From contig JARVKI010000068.1 in assembly GCA_036674765.1 (NCBI GenBank), positions 185,256 to 249,255 of the forward strand: DNA of 64,000 nucleotides, written 5' to 3'. The notes below the pieces were generated by a model that searched no databases, was not told the DNA's origin, and was given only the letters and a program-made list of their open reading frames with translations. Below are positions 37,290-49,233 of the stretch, piece by piece. Position numbers and translations under genes: made by a program. This DNA is from Seiridium cupressi. Its lineage: Eukaryota; Ascomycota; Sordariomycetes; Amphisphaeriales; Sporocadaceae. Position 1 is the stretch's first letter. Each line of letters starts with the position of its first letter.

Positions 37290-37789
37290 TGATATAGACG
37301 TGTCCTGGGGCTGCTTTGGAGATCCTTTCCATGCGTTGCCACGCTACATGATGTAGGGAGAAAAATACATTTCAGCGTAACATTTATGATCCTTTCAGTG
37401 ATAGCAAGACGAGTTCTAGTGCTGGACGTATACTTGGACGCAGCATCGAGTTGGCGTCTTCAGGACATACATGAGCCACCGAGGTTTCAAAATTTCCACT
37501 GAAATCTGACACATCGCGATATCATAGCACATTGCCCACGGTCTCTAGACAGGAATCATAGTTTATACGAGTTTTTGATTTCCGTTTGGTAGGATGTTAT
37601 AGTGGTAACACGATTGATTTTGTCTCCGTCTACTACCAACTGACCAACTAAATCGCCTTAAACGCCTATTTTACCCCTTGCCATAAGTCATTCGAGGCGA
37701 ACACAAGACCTCTTCTGGTATCATTCAGATGTGTTCATATGCGCCCATCCACATACCGTTATCATCTGTCATACGTGTTTGCAATGAGT
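37290..37789. other. Convergent spacer between the M28 peptidase and IMP dehydrogenase genes
   Basis: 500 bp, AT rich and without a coding frame. It holds the 3' untranslated regions of both flanking genes. Confidence 0.5.
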
Positions 37790-39663
37790 TTAAGCATACA
37801 GCTTCTTCTCATAGCTCTCCATGTTTACATTGCCCTCGAGCTGGGCACTGGCAGTCCGAATCTCGAAACGCATCGTGCCATCAGCTACCTTCTCGTGGAG
37901 CTCCTTCAAGCTCTTGATGCCGGCATCCTGCATGGAGTGCTTGACACCCGCAGCAAGATAGGGGACGAACTTGCCTACCGATCCGCGGTGAGCAACAGTG
38001 CCAGAGACACCCTGGGCGACGAGGACGCTATCGCCCTCGGAGAAGTAACGTGCAGTACCAGCATTGCTGGCTTGAGAATTCTTGCTGCCAGCGCCAGCCT
38101 TCTTGTCCTGCATAGCATCGATACTGCCCATACCACGGTAAGCCTTGGTCTGGACGAGCTTGCCATCGCGGGTGACGAAAGAGGTCAGGCTACCGGGTGA
38201 CTCAGTGGTACCCGCCAGAAGACCTCCCATCATTATCGTGGTAGCGCCGAGGGAGAGACCCTTCACTATGTGACCAACGTTCTGGATACCGCCGTCGGCA
38301 ATGCAAGGGACTCCAAAGCGAGCAGCGAAGGAAGAGACGGAGTAGACAGCGGCGGCTTGAGGACGGCCGACTGCCATGACTTCCTGAGTGATACAGGCGC
38401 TTCCGCTACCCATACCAATTCGGAGACCGTCAACTCCAGCGGCAATCAAGCTCGCAGCCTGCTCTCGGGTCACGACGTTTCCGCCAATGACATCGAGTCC
38501 AGGAAACTCCTGCTTGGTCCACTTGATCATCTCAATCTGGTACATGCTGTTGCCCTGACTACTGTCAAGGATCACAATATCGAGACCAGCGTCAACAAGC
38601 TTCTTGAGGCGACTCTTATCTTCGGGCCGAGTGCCGATAGCGGCGGCAACAATCAATTGCTTGGAGTCTGGCAACTTTGATGCCAACGGGTAGTTGTGGT
38701 TCTTGGTCAAATCGGAGCGCGAGATCATGGAGACTAGGTTGAAGTCCTTGTCCACGATGGGAAGCTTGCCCTTCTTGGACTTGGCCAGAATGCTGTTGGC
38801 CTCGAGCAGGTTGACACCGTGGGGAGCAGTGACGAGGTCTTTCACCATAACGGTCTCGACAGAATTGTCGTCATTATCCTCGAATTGGATATCACGGTTA
38901 GTGACAATGCCCAGGAGCTTCGAGCCGAGTTTGCCGGTTTCTAGTAGCAACAATAGTCAGCATTCTGCGTTCTTGCACGAAAGTGTACAGAAAGAAGTGG
39001 CAATGGTGGCATTTGGTCATAAAGAGCATAATTGTATCCCCATGACTGATCGTCGATACGGTGGAACGAAAGTTATAATTATGGTTCGTAATCAGGTGGT
39101 AGGCCGGCTGATGGGAAACGGTACGAAGGGTGTCGCAGAAGACGGCGTCTCAAACAACAAAAGACTTGTAGCTTACCTGTGACAGGGAAACCACCAAAGC
39201 CCCACTTCTCCTTCAGGGCTCTGGCCTCTCCCACGGTGGTCTGGCGGGAGATGACGACGGGGTCGACAATGAAACCGTTCTCGTAACGCTTGACCTTTGC
39301 AACCATCTCCGCCTGAGCTTCGGGAGAGCAGTTGTGGTGGATGACACCAAGACCGCCCTGCAGAGCCATGTGAATGGCCATCTCGTGCTCGGTGACAGTA
39401 TCCATGGGGGAGGAGACAAAGGGAGTCTTGAGGGAGATCCTCTTTGTGACGGGAGAATCGAGGGCAACTTCGGAGGCGGGGAAGCCAATGTAACCAGGCA
39501 AGAGCAGGAAGTCATTGTAGGTAAGACCTCCACGCAGCTTGGTGTCCATCAGGTCATCAATGCTGAGACCATCGCGGCTCTCGTACTCGCTGAGAAGCTC
39601 GAGGGCCTTGGTGTGGTCAAGAGTCTTGGCAGAAGTGCCATTGGCACCGTTGGTGGAAGGCAT
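37790..39663 (-). CDS. IMD2: Inosine-5'-monophosphate dehydrogenase
   Basis: Two exons (39177-39663 and 37790-38940) with a 236-bp intron give 545 aa. IMPDH oxidises IMP to XMP with NAD+, the rate-limiting step of guanine nucleotide synthesis, in the cytosol. The start ATG precedes [11 protein letters not shown] and then the conserved [13 protein letters not shown] and [16 protein letters not shown]. Two CBS domains, which bind regulatory nucleotides, are inserted at about residues 135-260. The intron falls inside the first, at PVTG/ETGKLG. The catalytic loop [12 protein letters not shown] has its Cys at about residue 343. The flap and C-terminal catalytic motifs follow. Length and order are standard for fungi, with no sign of a resistance-type duplicate. 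The gene is divergent from the IQGAP gene. The symbol is by family. Confidence 0.95.
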
Positions 39664-40932
39664 TGTGTCTTGGATTGGATGGGTCAAAAGACAGACGGCC
39701 TGGTCAGGTGTTAGCCCTCTGTCATGGAAGCATTTCTGGCAAGATTGTCAACAGAGAGGCTAACACACCTGTGTTGACTGGATGGTGAGGTTGAAGATTG
39801 TCGCCGAACAGAGAAAACTCAAGTCGACGGCAGCTTGAACATTGATCTTCTTCCCAAGTAGAAGAAAGGAAAAAGATTTTCAGGCGTCGAGCTCGCCGAT
39901 TTTTTTTTATTGACCTGCAAGCGCCAGAGCAGGACCCTTGGATTAGTGGATGCGGGGCAGTGTTTTGTTAGTGCGGCACAAGGGCACTGGTGGGCGGAGT
40001 GGGAAGTATTCAGGTACTAGTTTAACAGGCAGCTGGCAGATGCTGCCATGTATGGCCTGAACGAAGCTCCGATAAGGCCGATATCGAAAGCGGTGAATGC
40101 AAGGTCGAATTGGGCTCAAGGCTGCAGAAATCCGAGAGAACCGTGCATCGCGGCGTGTGATCCTTGTCCACAGTTGTGCAGCGACCCAAGTGGCGGGACG
40201 CGGGCTTGGCAAGGCCACCAAGAGCCACAGCTGCATGGGGCTCAAACCAGCCACAGTCGCATCCACACTGGGCAGATGATGCCGGCGCCTGCCGGTTGCT
40301 ATGCCTTCACTGCAGAGTAAACAAAACATCCCGGCTTATACTTTCCTGATTCACCCAACCCCTCCAAGACGGCACTGACCGCCGACCTCCTGAAGTTCCG
40401 TCTCCCATATCAGGCCGCTGTTAATGGTCGTGGCTGATCTGACATTGGTACGCCAACTTCGTTTAACTACGACTTTTGAGGGTATCGCCATTCCTCTCTG
40501 CATTACCGCATAATCGTCGTTGGTTGCGTTTGTACGCACGCCCGCGCTCCCGATTTAGCACGACTGGGCCACGCATTTGCCGGAGCGCGCGAAGTTGATT
40601 TGTTTGACCCCAGTTCTCATTACAGTCGACCATCGCTCCCTGCCCGTGGACCGTATTGCTTCAGCCCTGAGAAAACGTCAACATTGGCGACAAATATCCC
40701 GTTGCCCACCTAGAGCGAATTTTGACTTGGGCCGCCCTCGTCCTTCCCTCCTCTTTCGGTCTTGTTTGTGCTGCAATTCTGTTTTGCGCCACGCTTCATG
40801 CTGTCAGTGCATGCTTGAGGTTTTTCGAATACCATCTTGATAGCTGTAATGTTGCACTCAACACCCGACGACGGCGCATACCATCATCTTCAGCGCGAAC
40901 ATCAGATAGCATATTAGCAACCATTAGCGAAT
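39664..40932. promoter_or_regulatory. Divergent promoter region of the IMPDH and IQGAP genes
   Basis: 1.27 kb between two start codons on opposite strands. No coding frame is supportable. The 200 bp next to IQGAP is pyrimidine rich on the plus strand, and the 150 bp next to IMPDH is pyrimidine rich on the minus strand. These look like the two transcription start zones. Confidence 0.5.
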
Positions 40933-43900
40933 ATGTCACAACGTCCCCACCCTCTGCGGCAGTCATACACGGTCGACTATGCCAACCTTCATGCTGCCAA
41001 TAATATCGCTCGGCAACCTTCGACAACGTCTTCCTCAGCATCGTCCGGCTATTCATACACATCGGACTCGTATGAATTTGGTCGTGCCAGCACCAACTCG
41101 TCCATAACGTCGAGCGCATTCGGGCCCACGGTCTACGGGCACAAACGAGGCAAAAGCGAGGCCGCCATTCGACAGACCCCGACACGATCAAGCACATATG
41201 ATGATTCCACCTCAAATGTCAAGGACATGTACAGCTCAGTCAGACAGTCCTTGAGGCCGTTGCCTCAGGCCCCCGGCCCGAGTCCCAGTCCGCCTGCTCA
41301 CAACATATCTTCCAAAACACCACCGAGTCATGGTCGGCACGAGCGTGGCCAAAGTATTGACATGGGAAGGTTGTCACTTTCGGATGAGAGAACTTCGCCG
41401 ACACCACGGCCACGGACGGCCACATCACGCCCAACGTCAATGCTTCTCACCCGATCTGATTCCATACGGCCCACTCCTGTGGGTGGCCGCGATTACTCGA
41501 GCACCTTGGTGCATTCACCACTAGCTAGACCGGACTTACAACAGCTTGGCCGATCATCCACAAGTCAGCTGCGGACACTATCGAAATTGGGCACTGCCGA
41601 AGACTTTGCCATCACGTCATCAACACAAGAGGTTGTTGGACTACGCGGGCGCCGGAGATTGCAGCGCACCGGTGATCAGAGTGCCCAGCGTAATGGTGAC
41701 AGGTTCGGTTTCGGCGGCCGTAATTGGATGGACAAGCAACGCCAATTCCTCCAAGCCTACGAGTATCTTTGTCACATAGGAGAAGCCAAGGAGTGGATTG
41801 AGGATATCATCCATCGACAGATCCCGCCCATCGTTGAGCTTGAAGAAGCACTGCGCGATGGTGTTACGCTTGCCGAAGTTGTGGAAGCTCTAAATCCCGA
41901 CAGGCGCTTCCGTATCTTTCGTCACCAGCGTCTCCAGGCACGACATTGGGACAACGTTGCCACCTTCTTCCGCTACTTGGATGAAGTTGAGATGCCGGAC
42001 CTGTTCCGCTTCGAGTTGATCGACTTGTATGAGAAGAAAAACATCCCCAAAGTAATTTACTGTATCCACGCTCTTAGTTGGCTGCTGTTCCGCAAAGGTA
42101 TTGTGGACTTCAGAATAGGCAACCTAGTTGGTCAACTCGAGTTCGAACATCATGAGTTGGAAGCTATGCAAAAAGGCCTGGACAAGCTTGGGGTTAACAT
42201 GCCTAGCTTTGGCAATATGGGCGCTGACTTTGGTGTTGAACCCACCCCAGAGCCAGAACCAGAAGAGACCGAGGAGGAGCGCATTCAACGGGAGCTTGGC
42301 GAAAGTGAGGCTGTGATCTTAGACCTTCAAGCCCAGATGCGTGGTGCCCTGGTTCGGATGCGACTAGCCGATGTCATGAACGCTCTGTGGGATACAGAAG
42401 ATTGGGTCATTGATCTTCAGGCAAGAATACGCGGAGACTGGACCAGGCAAATCATGGACTACCGGCTTCAGATGAGGCGCTTTGCGGTACAACTCCAAAG
42501 CGCGGCTCGTGGCTTCTTGGTGCGCAACAAGATGATGAATAGGGAACACTTCTGGAAGAGCAAAGAGAAGGATATTACCAAGCTACAGAGCATGATGCGG
42601 GCTATTCAAGTCCGTAATGAGGTACGCGAGACGAGATCTCAATTATCACGTATGGATGGTCCTATAAGGGGTATCCAAGCTCTGTGCAAGGGCTATCTCG
42701 CACGAGAGAAAGTCTCGGCACAACATCAGCAGACGAGTCGCATGCAGGGTCCAGTGATGAAGCTACAATCTGCGATTCGGGGTATGCTGGTGAGGGATAG
42801 GGTGGAGAAGGATCTCTATCATCTTGACCAGGAGTCTGAGGCTATTACTAGCTTGCAGGCTTCTATAAAGGCAATGCTGACACGTAATCAGACTGATCGA
42901 CAGCGTGAGGCTTTGCATGGGTTTTCACAGAAATGGGAGGCCCTGCAATCCATCCTCCGCGGAAATACGGTTCGATCAAGCATACAGGCTACCACAGCCG
43001 AGTTACGCAAGCATACCTCGGAAGCTTGCACTTTACAATCACATATTCGCGCAGCAGCAGTACGCAGAGCTATCGCCGATCAGTTGGCTGCGCTGAATGC
43101 ACACGAGGCGGCTGTCGTTGACCTCCAATCCATGGCAAGAGGCATGATGGAACGACAAAGACTGGCCGATGATCTCGATGAGCTCGAGAACCTGACTCCC
43201 GAGATCACGAGTCTCCAGGCAAGGATCCGCGGCTCGCAGTCTAGGAAGCAACACGCCAGTCTTCTGGACGAGCTCGACTCACACGAACAGGAGATTATAA
43301 CGCTCCAAGGATTGATGCGTGCCATGCTTTGCCGAAGCCGCGTTGGAGATCTCCTCGCCGAGCTCGACGAGCATGAAGATGCCATCATTGAGCTTCAATC
43401 TTTCTCTAAGGGTTTCATCGTCCGGGCCCAGTTCGAGGAGAAGAAGAGGCACTTCAAGGAGAATATGCAGAAAGTTATCAAGATCCAGAGCTTCGTCCGT
43501 GCCAAGATCCAGGGCGAGGCATACAAGAGTCTCACCACGGGGAAAAACCCGCCAGTCAACGCTGTCAAGAACTTTGTCCATCTATTGAACGACAGTGATT
43601 TCGACTTCAACGAGGAAATCGAGTTCGAGAGGATGCGGAAAACGGTTGTCCAGCAAGTTCGTCAAAACGAGATGCTCGAGCAGTACATCGACCAGCTAGA
43701 CATCAAGATTGCCCTGCTCGTGAAGAACAAGATCACGCTCGATGAAGTCGTTCGGCACCAGAACAACTTCGGCGGTCACGCGAGCTCTCTACTTGCCAAC
43801 ACCTCTATCGCCTCGGCAAACCAGTTCGACCTCAAGGCTCTCAACAAGAGCTCCCGCAAGAAGCTCGAGTCTTACCAGCAGCTATTCTTCAACCTGCAGA

Positions 43901-45988
43901 CCCAGCCTCAATACCTCGCCCGTCTGTTCAAACGTCTTCGAGAGCAAGGTACAGCGGAGAAGGAATGCAAGCGCATTGAGCACTTGATCATGGGACTCTT
44001 CGGATATGCCCAAAAGCGAAGAGAAGAGTATTACCTCCTGAAGCTCATTTCCCGGTCGATACGTGAAGAGATCGACACCTGCAATTCGATACAGGACTAC
44101 CTGCGTGGTAACTTCTTCTGTTCTCGACTGCTCGCCAATTACACTCGGTCGCCTCGCGATAGGAAATACCTGAGGGACTTACTCGGTCCGTTGATTCGCG
44201 ACAACATTGTGGAGGATCCGGCGCTGGATCTGGAGAGCGACCCTATGCAGATTTATAGATCGGCAATCAACAACGAAGAACTGCGGACTGGTCGGCCAAG
44301 TAGGAGGCCACTTGATGTCCCAAGAGACCTGGCTATCAAGGATCCGGAAACGCGAGAGCTTTTCATTGATCACCTTCGTGATCTGCGCGAGATTTGTGAC
44401 CAATTCTTTGCTGCACTTGAAGATTTCTTGCCCAGGATGCCATACGGCCTTCGTTTCATCTGCCTGCAGACTTTCGAGGCACTACGCCAGCGATTCAAGA
44501 GGGAGCCGCAGCACCAAGTCCTGCAACTTATCAGCAACTGGGTGTGGAAGTTCTACTTACAACCTGCCATTATCAATCCGGAGCAAGTTGGGGTAATGGA
44601 GAAGACGCTGAGCCCCCTCCAGAAGCGTAATCTGAGCGAGGTAGCCAAGGTCCTCAGCCAGATCGCTTCCGGCCGACCATTCGGGGGTGACAATGTCTAC
44701 CTCCAACCCCTCAACGCCTTCGTTGCTGAATCAACAGAGCGGCTAGCACACATCACTAGTGATCTCATCTCGGTTGCTGATGCTGAGAGCACCTTTGACA
44801 TTGACGAGTTCAACGATCTATACGCCAAAAACAGGCCCACACTCTACATCAAGATGGGCGACGTCTTCGCGATTCATAGCCTAGCCGCCCAAGAACTTCC
44901 GTACATCTGCCCTGGTCGCGATGACATACTTCGCGAGATCTTGCAGGATCTTGGCAGTGCCAAGAGCAACGAAAACGAGATGGTTGCTGCAGGATCGTCG
45001 GATATACAACTATTCTTGACACCGAAACTTCATGATGTGGAAGACCCCGAGGCTGAGGTCAAGGCACTCTTTATGGAGACGAAGCGCTGCATTCTATACA
45101 TCATCCGCGTGCAAACCGGCTCCAACCTTCTCGAAATCCTTGTTCGCCCGCCAACACAAGACGATGAACAGAAGTGGCAAGACGTCCTCCACGAAGACTT
45201 TACCTCCGGCGACAACACGAAAGGCGCATACTCGGATGTCAACATGGTGGACGTCACTCGAATGTCATACTACGACATGAAGCGAAATGCTCTCGAGAAC
45301 ATCATGCGACTTGAACAACTAGGCCGCATCTCCAAGCAAAACTACTACCAAGATGTTCTCAATGCTATTGCTCTTGACATCCGCACCAAGAGCAGACGGC
45401 GTATCCAACGACAGCGTGAGGTAGAGGGTGTCAGACTCACACTGAGTAACTTGCACCAGAAGGCCAAGTACCTGGAGCAACAGCGCAAGAGCTACGATGA
45501 CTACATTGAGCAAGCCATGGCCACATTGCAAAAAAACAAGGGGTAAGTCACCACTACAGTCAACTAGGGAAATCAATAACTAACGCGAGTCTCGCAGCAA
45601 AAAGCGCTTCCTTCTCCCGTTCACTAAACAATTCAACCACCAGCGTGAACTCGAGCGTTCTGGTCGGGTACCGAAATTCGGCTCCTACAAGTACAGCGTG
45701 CGCGTTCTTGCAGACAGAGGTGTCGTTGTCGCATGGCAAGGCGTGGCTGAGCGTGATTGGGGTGTCATCAACCTGACCATCAGCTGCGATGAAGTTGGCG
45801 TATTCAACCTCGAGGGTAGCCGTGGCCACATCCAGATTCCCGGCGCCAGCGCCTCGATACCGATCGAGGACTTGCTGCAGGCTCAGTTCGAATCCCACCA
45901 GTTTATGAATTTGTTTGAGGGTAACCTGAAGCTAAACGTCAACTTGCTTCTGCATATGCTATACAAGAAGTTCTACCGCACACAATAA
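40933..45988 (+). CDS. RNG2: IQGAP-family scaffold (Ras-GAP-like, Rng2/Iqg1 type)
   Basis: Two exons (40933-45542 and 45598-45988) give 1666 aa. The domain order is diagnostic. A disordered Ser/Pro-rich N terminus (1-260) leads to a calponin-homology actin-binding domain (about 265-395, with NWMDKQRQFLQAYEYLCHIG and ELIDLYEKKNIPKVIYCIHA). Fourteen IQ-like repeats follow (about 456-863, pattern LQ-x3-RG-x3-R) that should bind calmodulin or myosin light chains. A Ras-GAP-related domain comes next (about 990-1290), then the RasGAP C-terminal domain. The protein links actin and septation factors in cytokinetic ring assembly in yeasts; in moulds it acts at septa and hyphal tips. The arginine finger expected in active Ras-GAPs is not evident, as is usual for IQGAPs. 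The only intron lies near the 3' end. The symbol is by family. Confidence 0.95.
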
Positions 45989-46623
45989 TTCCGAGCGAGG
46001 CAGATGATGGAGCAGGGGAGGGGTGGATATGTAGACATGATGAGGGGCGTGGGAGTAGAGGCGGTTCTCCGTCAACCTAATGAACAACATGCCGGCATGA
46101 TGACACGAACATGGACAAGACGGACGGGTGGAATTAGGAAGGGCATCGAATTAGGTGTTTTGTGTTTTTAGATATCTCATCCGCCTGGCTGATTCCCCTG
46201 TGGTTCATTGCACACGTCACTTTGAAAAAAACTGTCATTGGAAGGAGTCTGTATTGTCTGAATTACGTTGTTCTCGTGGCATTGGGGACTGGAGTATGTA
46301 TAATTGATCATTGTTGATAGCATGCATTAGTTGACCAACAGGTGGGGGATGAATGAAAGACATATTACGAAGAGACATCGAGCCCCCCTCAGGACGCTGA
46401 ACTACTTTGAGACCGAATAAACTGGGCCAACGGGGTTTCAAGTGAATGTGATCCACTCCGGCTAGTTTGATAATACGAGAAAAAAGAAAATGAGAGAGAA
46501 AGAGATGACCATTGTATTCTCAATAAATTAGAAGTTTACTAATATTAAGTCGCGCAGGAAAATCTATATGATGGTTTATTCTCGGGTGAAAACACCTACG
46601 AGGGCATTCCTATGCATGATTCT
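45989..46623. other. Convergent spacer
   Basis: 635 bp between the 3' ends of the IQGAP and STAND-like genes. AT-rich tracts lie around 46480-46570. No gene is seen. Confidence 0.5.
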
Positions 46624-48531
46624 CTAGAGGAGCATATCTTTGTGAGGATTCCCTGTAATTAAACTAGACTTCCCCTCCCCTATCTCCACCGTATCAGGCA
46701 GTACTAGCCTCTCCCATTGCGAATCTCGATAGAGGACCTTTTGGCCCACTTCTCTCGGCATATTGAGGATCTCCCCATCGTCGTGCAGGAAGAGTTCCTC
46801 GAAATCTCGCACTCTGACAGGTGATGTGAAGACAGCTTTGATGGTAGCCTTCAGATTTGTTTGGCGAATAAGGCCGATCAAAGCGGCCATGACCTCGCCA
46901 GTCTCAGTTAACCTTTGCGCGGGGGAAGTGAAGAAAGATATGCCGTCAATCACTATGAAGATAGTCATGCCCTGCCTGACTTTCGTGACCAGGTGATTGA
47001 TGACTTCGAGGATGCTGCCGAGGTCGAGCGGGTCCAAAGTTTCCCTGACCCGCTGCAGAAGCGACGGCTTGAAATGGCTGTAGCTGTCAAGTAGCTGGAG
47101 TAAAAGAGACATGGCTAGTTCTAAGGGGTTGGCATTCGGGTCGGTGCGCTCATCGCGGTGTCGACTGCAATAGAAGCTCAAAGCAATTATGTTGCTGCTA
47201 GAGGTGTTCGCTACCGAGAACAGAGAGGCAAACAGCTTTGCCGAAAAGAATGATGTTTCTGGTCTCTGTTGCGAGATGGACCGGCCGTTCACGAGGAGGG
47301 CCATGGAGTGTGGCCGCAAGAGCCAGTCCCTGAGTTCAGATGACTGGATGATGAATAAGACTTTCGCATCATCTAGAGAATTCTGGTTTTGTCGCATGTT
47401 GATTAGTTTTTGGCAGTCCCCAAAGACGAGCTCCGGGTCGTATTCAAAGATGCTGAGAAGCTCGCCAAGATCGGTACTACTGGCAGGATCTTGCGCCACC
47501 ATGACTCGTCCCCGTTTCTTCTCTTGGATTATATCTTGTTCATCGAAGAAGTTTTTGAGCCTTTCGATAAGTTCCCTCAGATCGCCTCCATTCAGAAGAT
47601 TTCTGATCTCCCTGGTGTCGTTTTTGATCTCCGAGGTATCTGCGTACACTCGAGACGCCAGCTTATAGGATTCATTTTGCTGTTTCTGTAATATCACCAG
47701 GGCGCGTTCCTTGAACTGGTCTCCTCTCAGCTTCACCTCGGCAATCTTCTCTTTCAACTTCTCATTGGTGTTGGGCAGAAGATGCTTGAGCCCCGCCTTC
47801 ACTTTGTTGCCAATAAAGTATTGTAGAATAGTCCGGTAGGCTTTGAGAGTTGCCACATACAAGGCCGCCATTCGTCTGTGAAGCTCTTCGTCGTCGCTAT
47901 AGATGTCGATGCTTGCCGCGCGATCGTCGAGGATCAAGGGCAGCTCCTCAAGCGCCGAGAATACGGTCTGCCTGTGCCTCCCGGCGTTCTGCAGCGCGTT
48001 GAAAATGACCTTGAAACCGCATTATTGGATGAAATTCCTATATCATATGTTTGCGGAATCGGGCGGAAGCTCAAAGCACAGGGTTTAAAGGGCCTGCAGA
48101 AGTAGGACCACATCAAGGGTGAAAACCTAACCCCTTACCTTCAAACCACAGCATAGCGCGGCTGTATACATTTCGTCATTAGGAATGAGGCCAATGAAGC
48201 CCGCCCCAATCTCTGCATTCTTGCATAATGTACGATACGCCTTCTTCAAACGCCCAGCGACGCCCTTGACTTCTTTGTCCTTGGCTGCGAGACGCTCGAG
48301 TGTGTCGCAGGCCGAACTCACCGAGATAAACACATCATCCCACCCATGACTTGAGCTCAATATCGCCGGAAGAGGTTCTTGATCATTCTTGGTCAGATAC
48401 TCATTGACTGCGACCAGAAACTCGTCTCGTGCCGAAATACATTCACTGTATACCGCGCTGAAGTCAGGCGCTGGCGCAGAATTGCTGCGATCCACTTCCC
48501 CGCTTGCTGACTGGGGGTTGTGCGCCGCCAT
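46624..48531 (-). CDS. STAND/NACHT-like fungal protein with degenerate P-loop (592 aa)
   Basis: Two exons (48139-48531, 46624-48009); the intron has a GTAAGG donor and a TTTCAAG acceptor. The start is the ATG of MAAHNPQ. An N-terminal helical domain (about 20-250), with GFIGLIPNDEMY and LKVIFNALQNAGRHRQTVFS then LKAYRTILQYF, resembles the N-terminal bundles of fungal NLR-like (STAND) proteins. A coiled linker (RVYADTSEIKNDTREIRNLL) follows. The C-terminal half looks like a NACHT-type nucleotide-binding fold. It has MALLVNGRSISQQ where Walker A is expected, IIALSFYCSRH, LAMSLLLQLLDSY, and MTIFIVIDGISFF as Walker B. The Walker A lysine is missing, so ATP hydrolysis is doubtful. There are no WD40, ankyrin or TPR repeats. 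It is divergent from an AAA+ ATPase gene 702 bp away. Function unknown. Confidence 0.82.
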
Positions 48532-49233
48532 TGATCCCTCCAAACTACTCCGAATCGTCCTGTTTGTAAGCCTTCAACTATATCGAAAGGCTATCACGAC
48601 GGTCGCGGTAGGCGCTGGCGAGGATGATGGGTGTGTCGAGAGCTTGTTCACAGCGCCCTGCATACACAGCAGAGACGAGGCAATCACAGGCTGTGTCTGG
48701 CTGCCTCTGCAATGCTTATGGTCCAGTGGACAGGCACATGGCATGCTACCTGATCCTTTCTCAGCTTTTAGACCTATCAGAACGGCCTGTGTCGCGGCGC
48801 TACTGCAGTGCAGGCAAGTAGTCGGCAACAAAAGGTACGCCGAAGCAGTCGAAAAATCCATTACTGACATGACTGCACTTCTTCAATAGAAAGCCATTTC
48901 ATTCGACGTCGAACATTGTTCCGCATTATATTATTAGACACCATATAAAATCCTGGAATATCCCACAAATCCCAGTCGTTGCTTTCCCTAGCAGGACTCT
49001 GCGGCCACGCCCGCAGCACGAGGTAGTACGTGAGGAGGTGGGAGCGTATCGCCCGACTGGAAGGGGACTAAATCACGCAGATTTGCACAAATCCAAGCGG
49101 TGCCTAGCTCAAAGGCCCCGGAAGTGAGAGAGACAGAGCCTACGCGTAGTTGGCCTGGATATCTGCGCTGTGCGACATTGTAGTACGCGACGTAGAGAAG
49201 CCGAGCCAAGCTCTCCGGGGCTTCAGCCACAAG
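48532..49233. promoter_or_regulatory. Shared upstream region of the STAND-like and AAA+ genes
   Basis: 702 bp between two divergent start codons. One open frame (48389-48889, plus) runs through it but lacks any motif and overlaps the STAND-like first exon antisense, so I do not call a gene. Shared regulation is inferred from the arrangement. Confidence 0.5.

Noticed and set aside
38270..39714. Plus-strand frames opposite IMP dehydrogenase
   Set aside because: Antisense shadows of a strongly conserved coding sequence.
48389..48889. 166-aa plus-strand frame between the STAND-like and AAA+ genes
   Set aside because: Overlaps the STAND-like first exon antisense, no motif, non-ATG opening.
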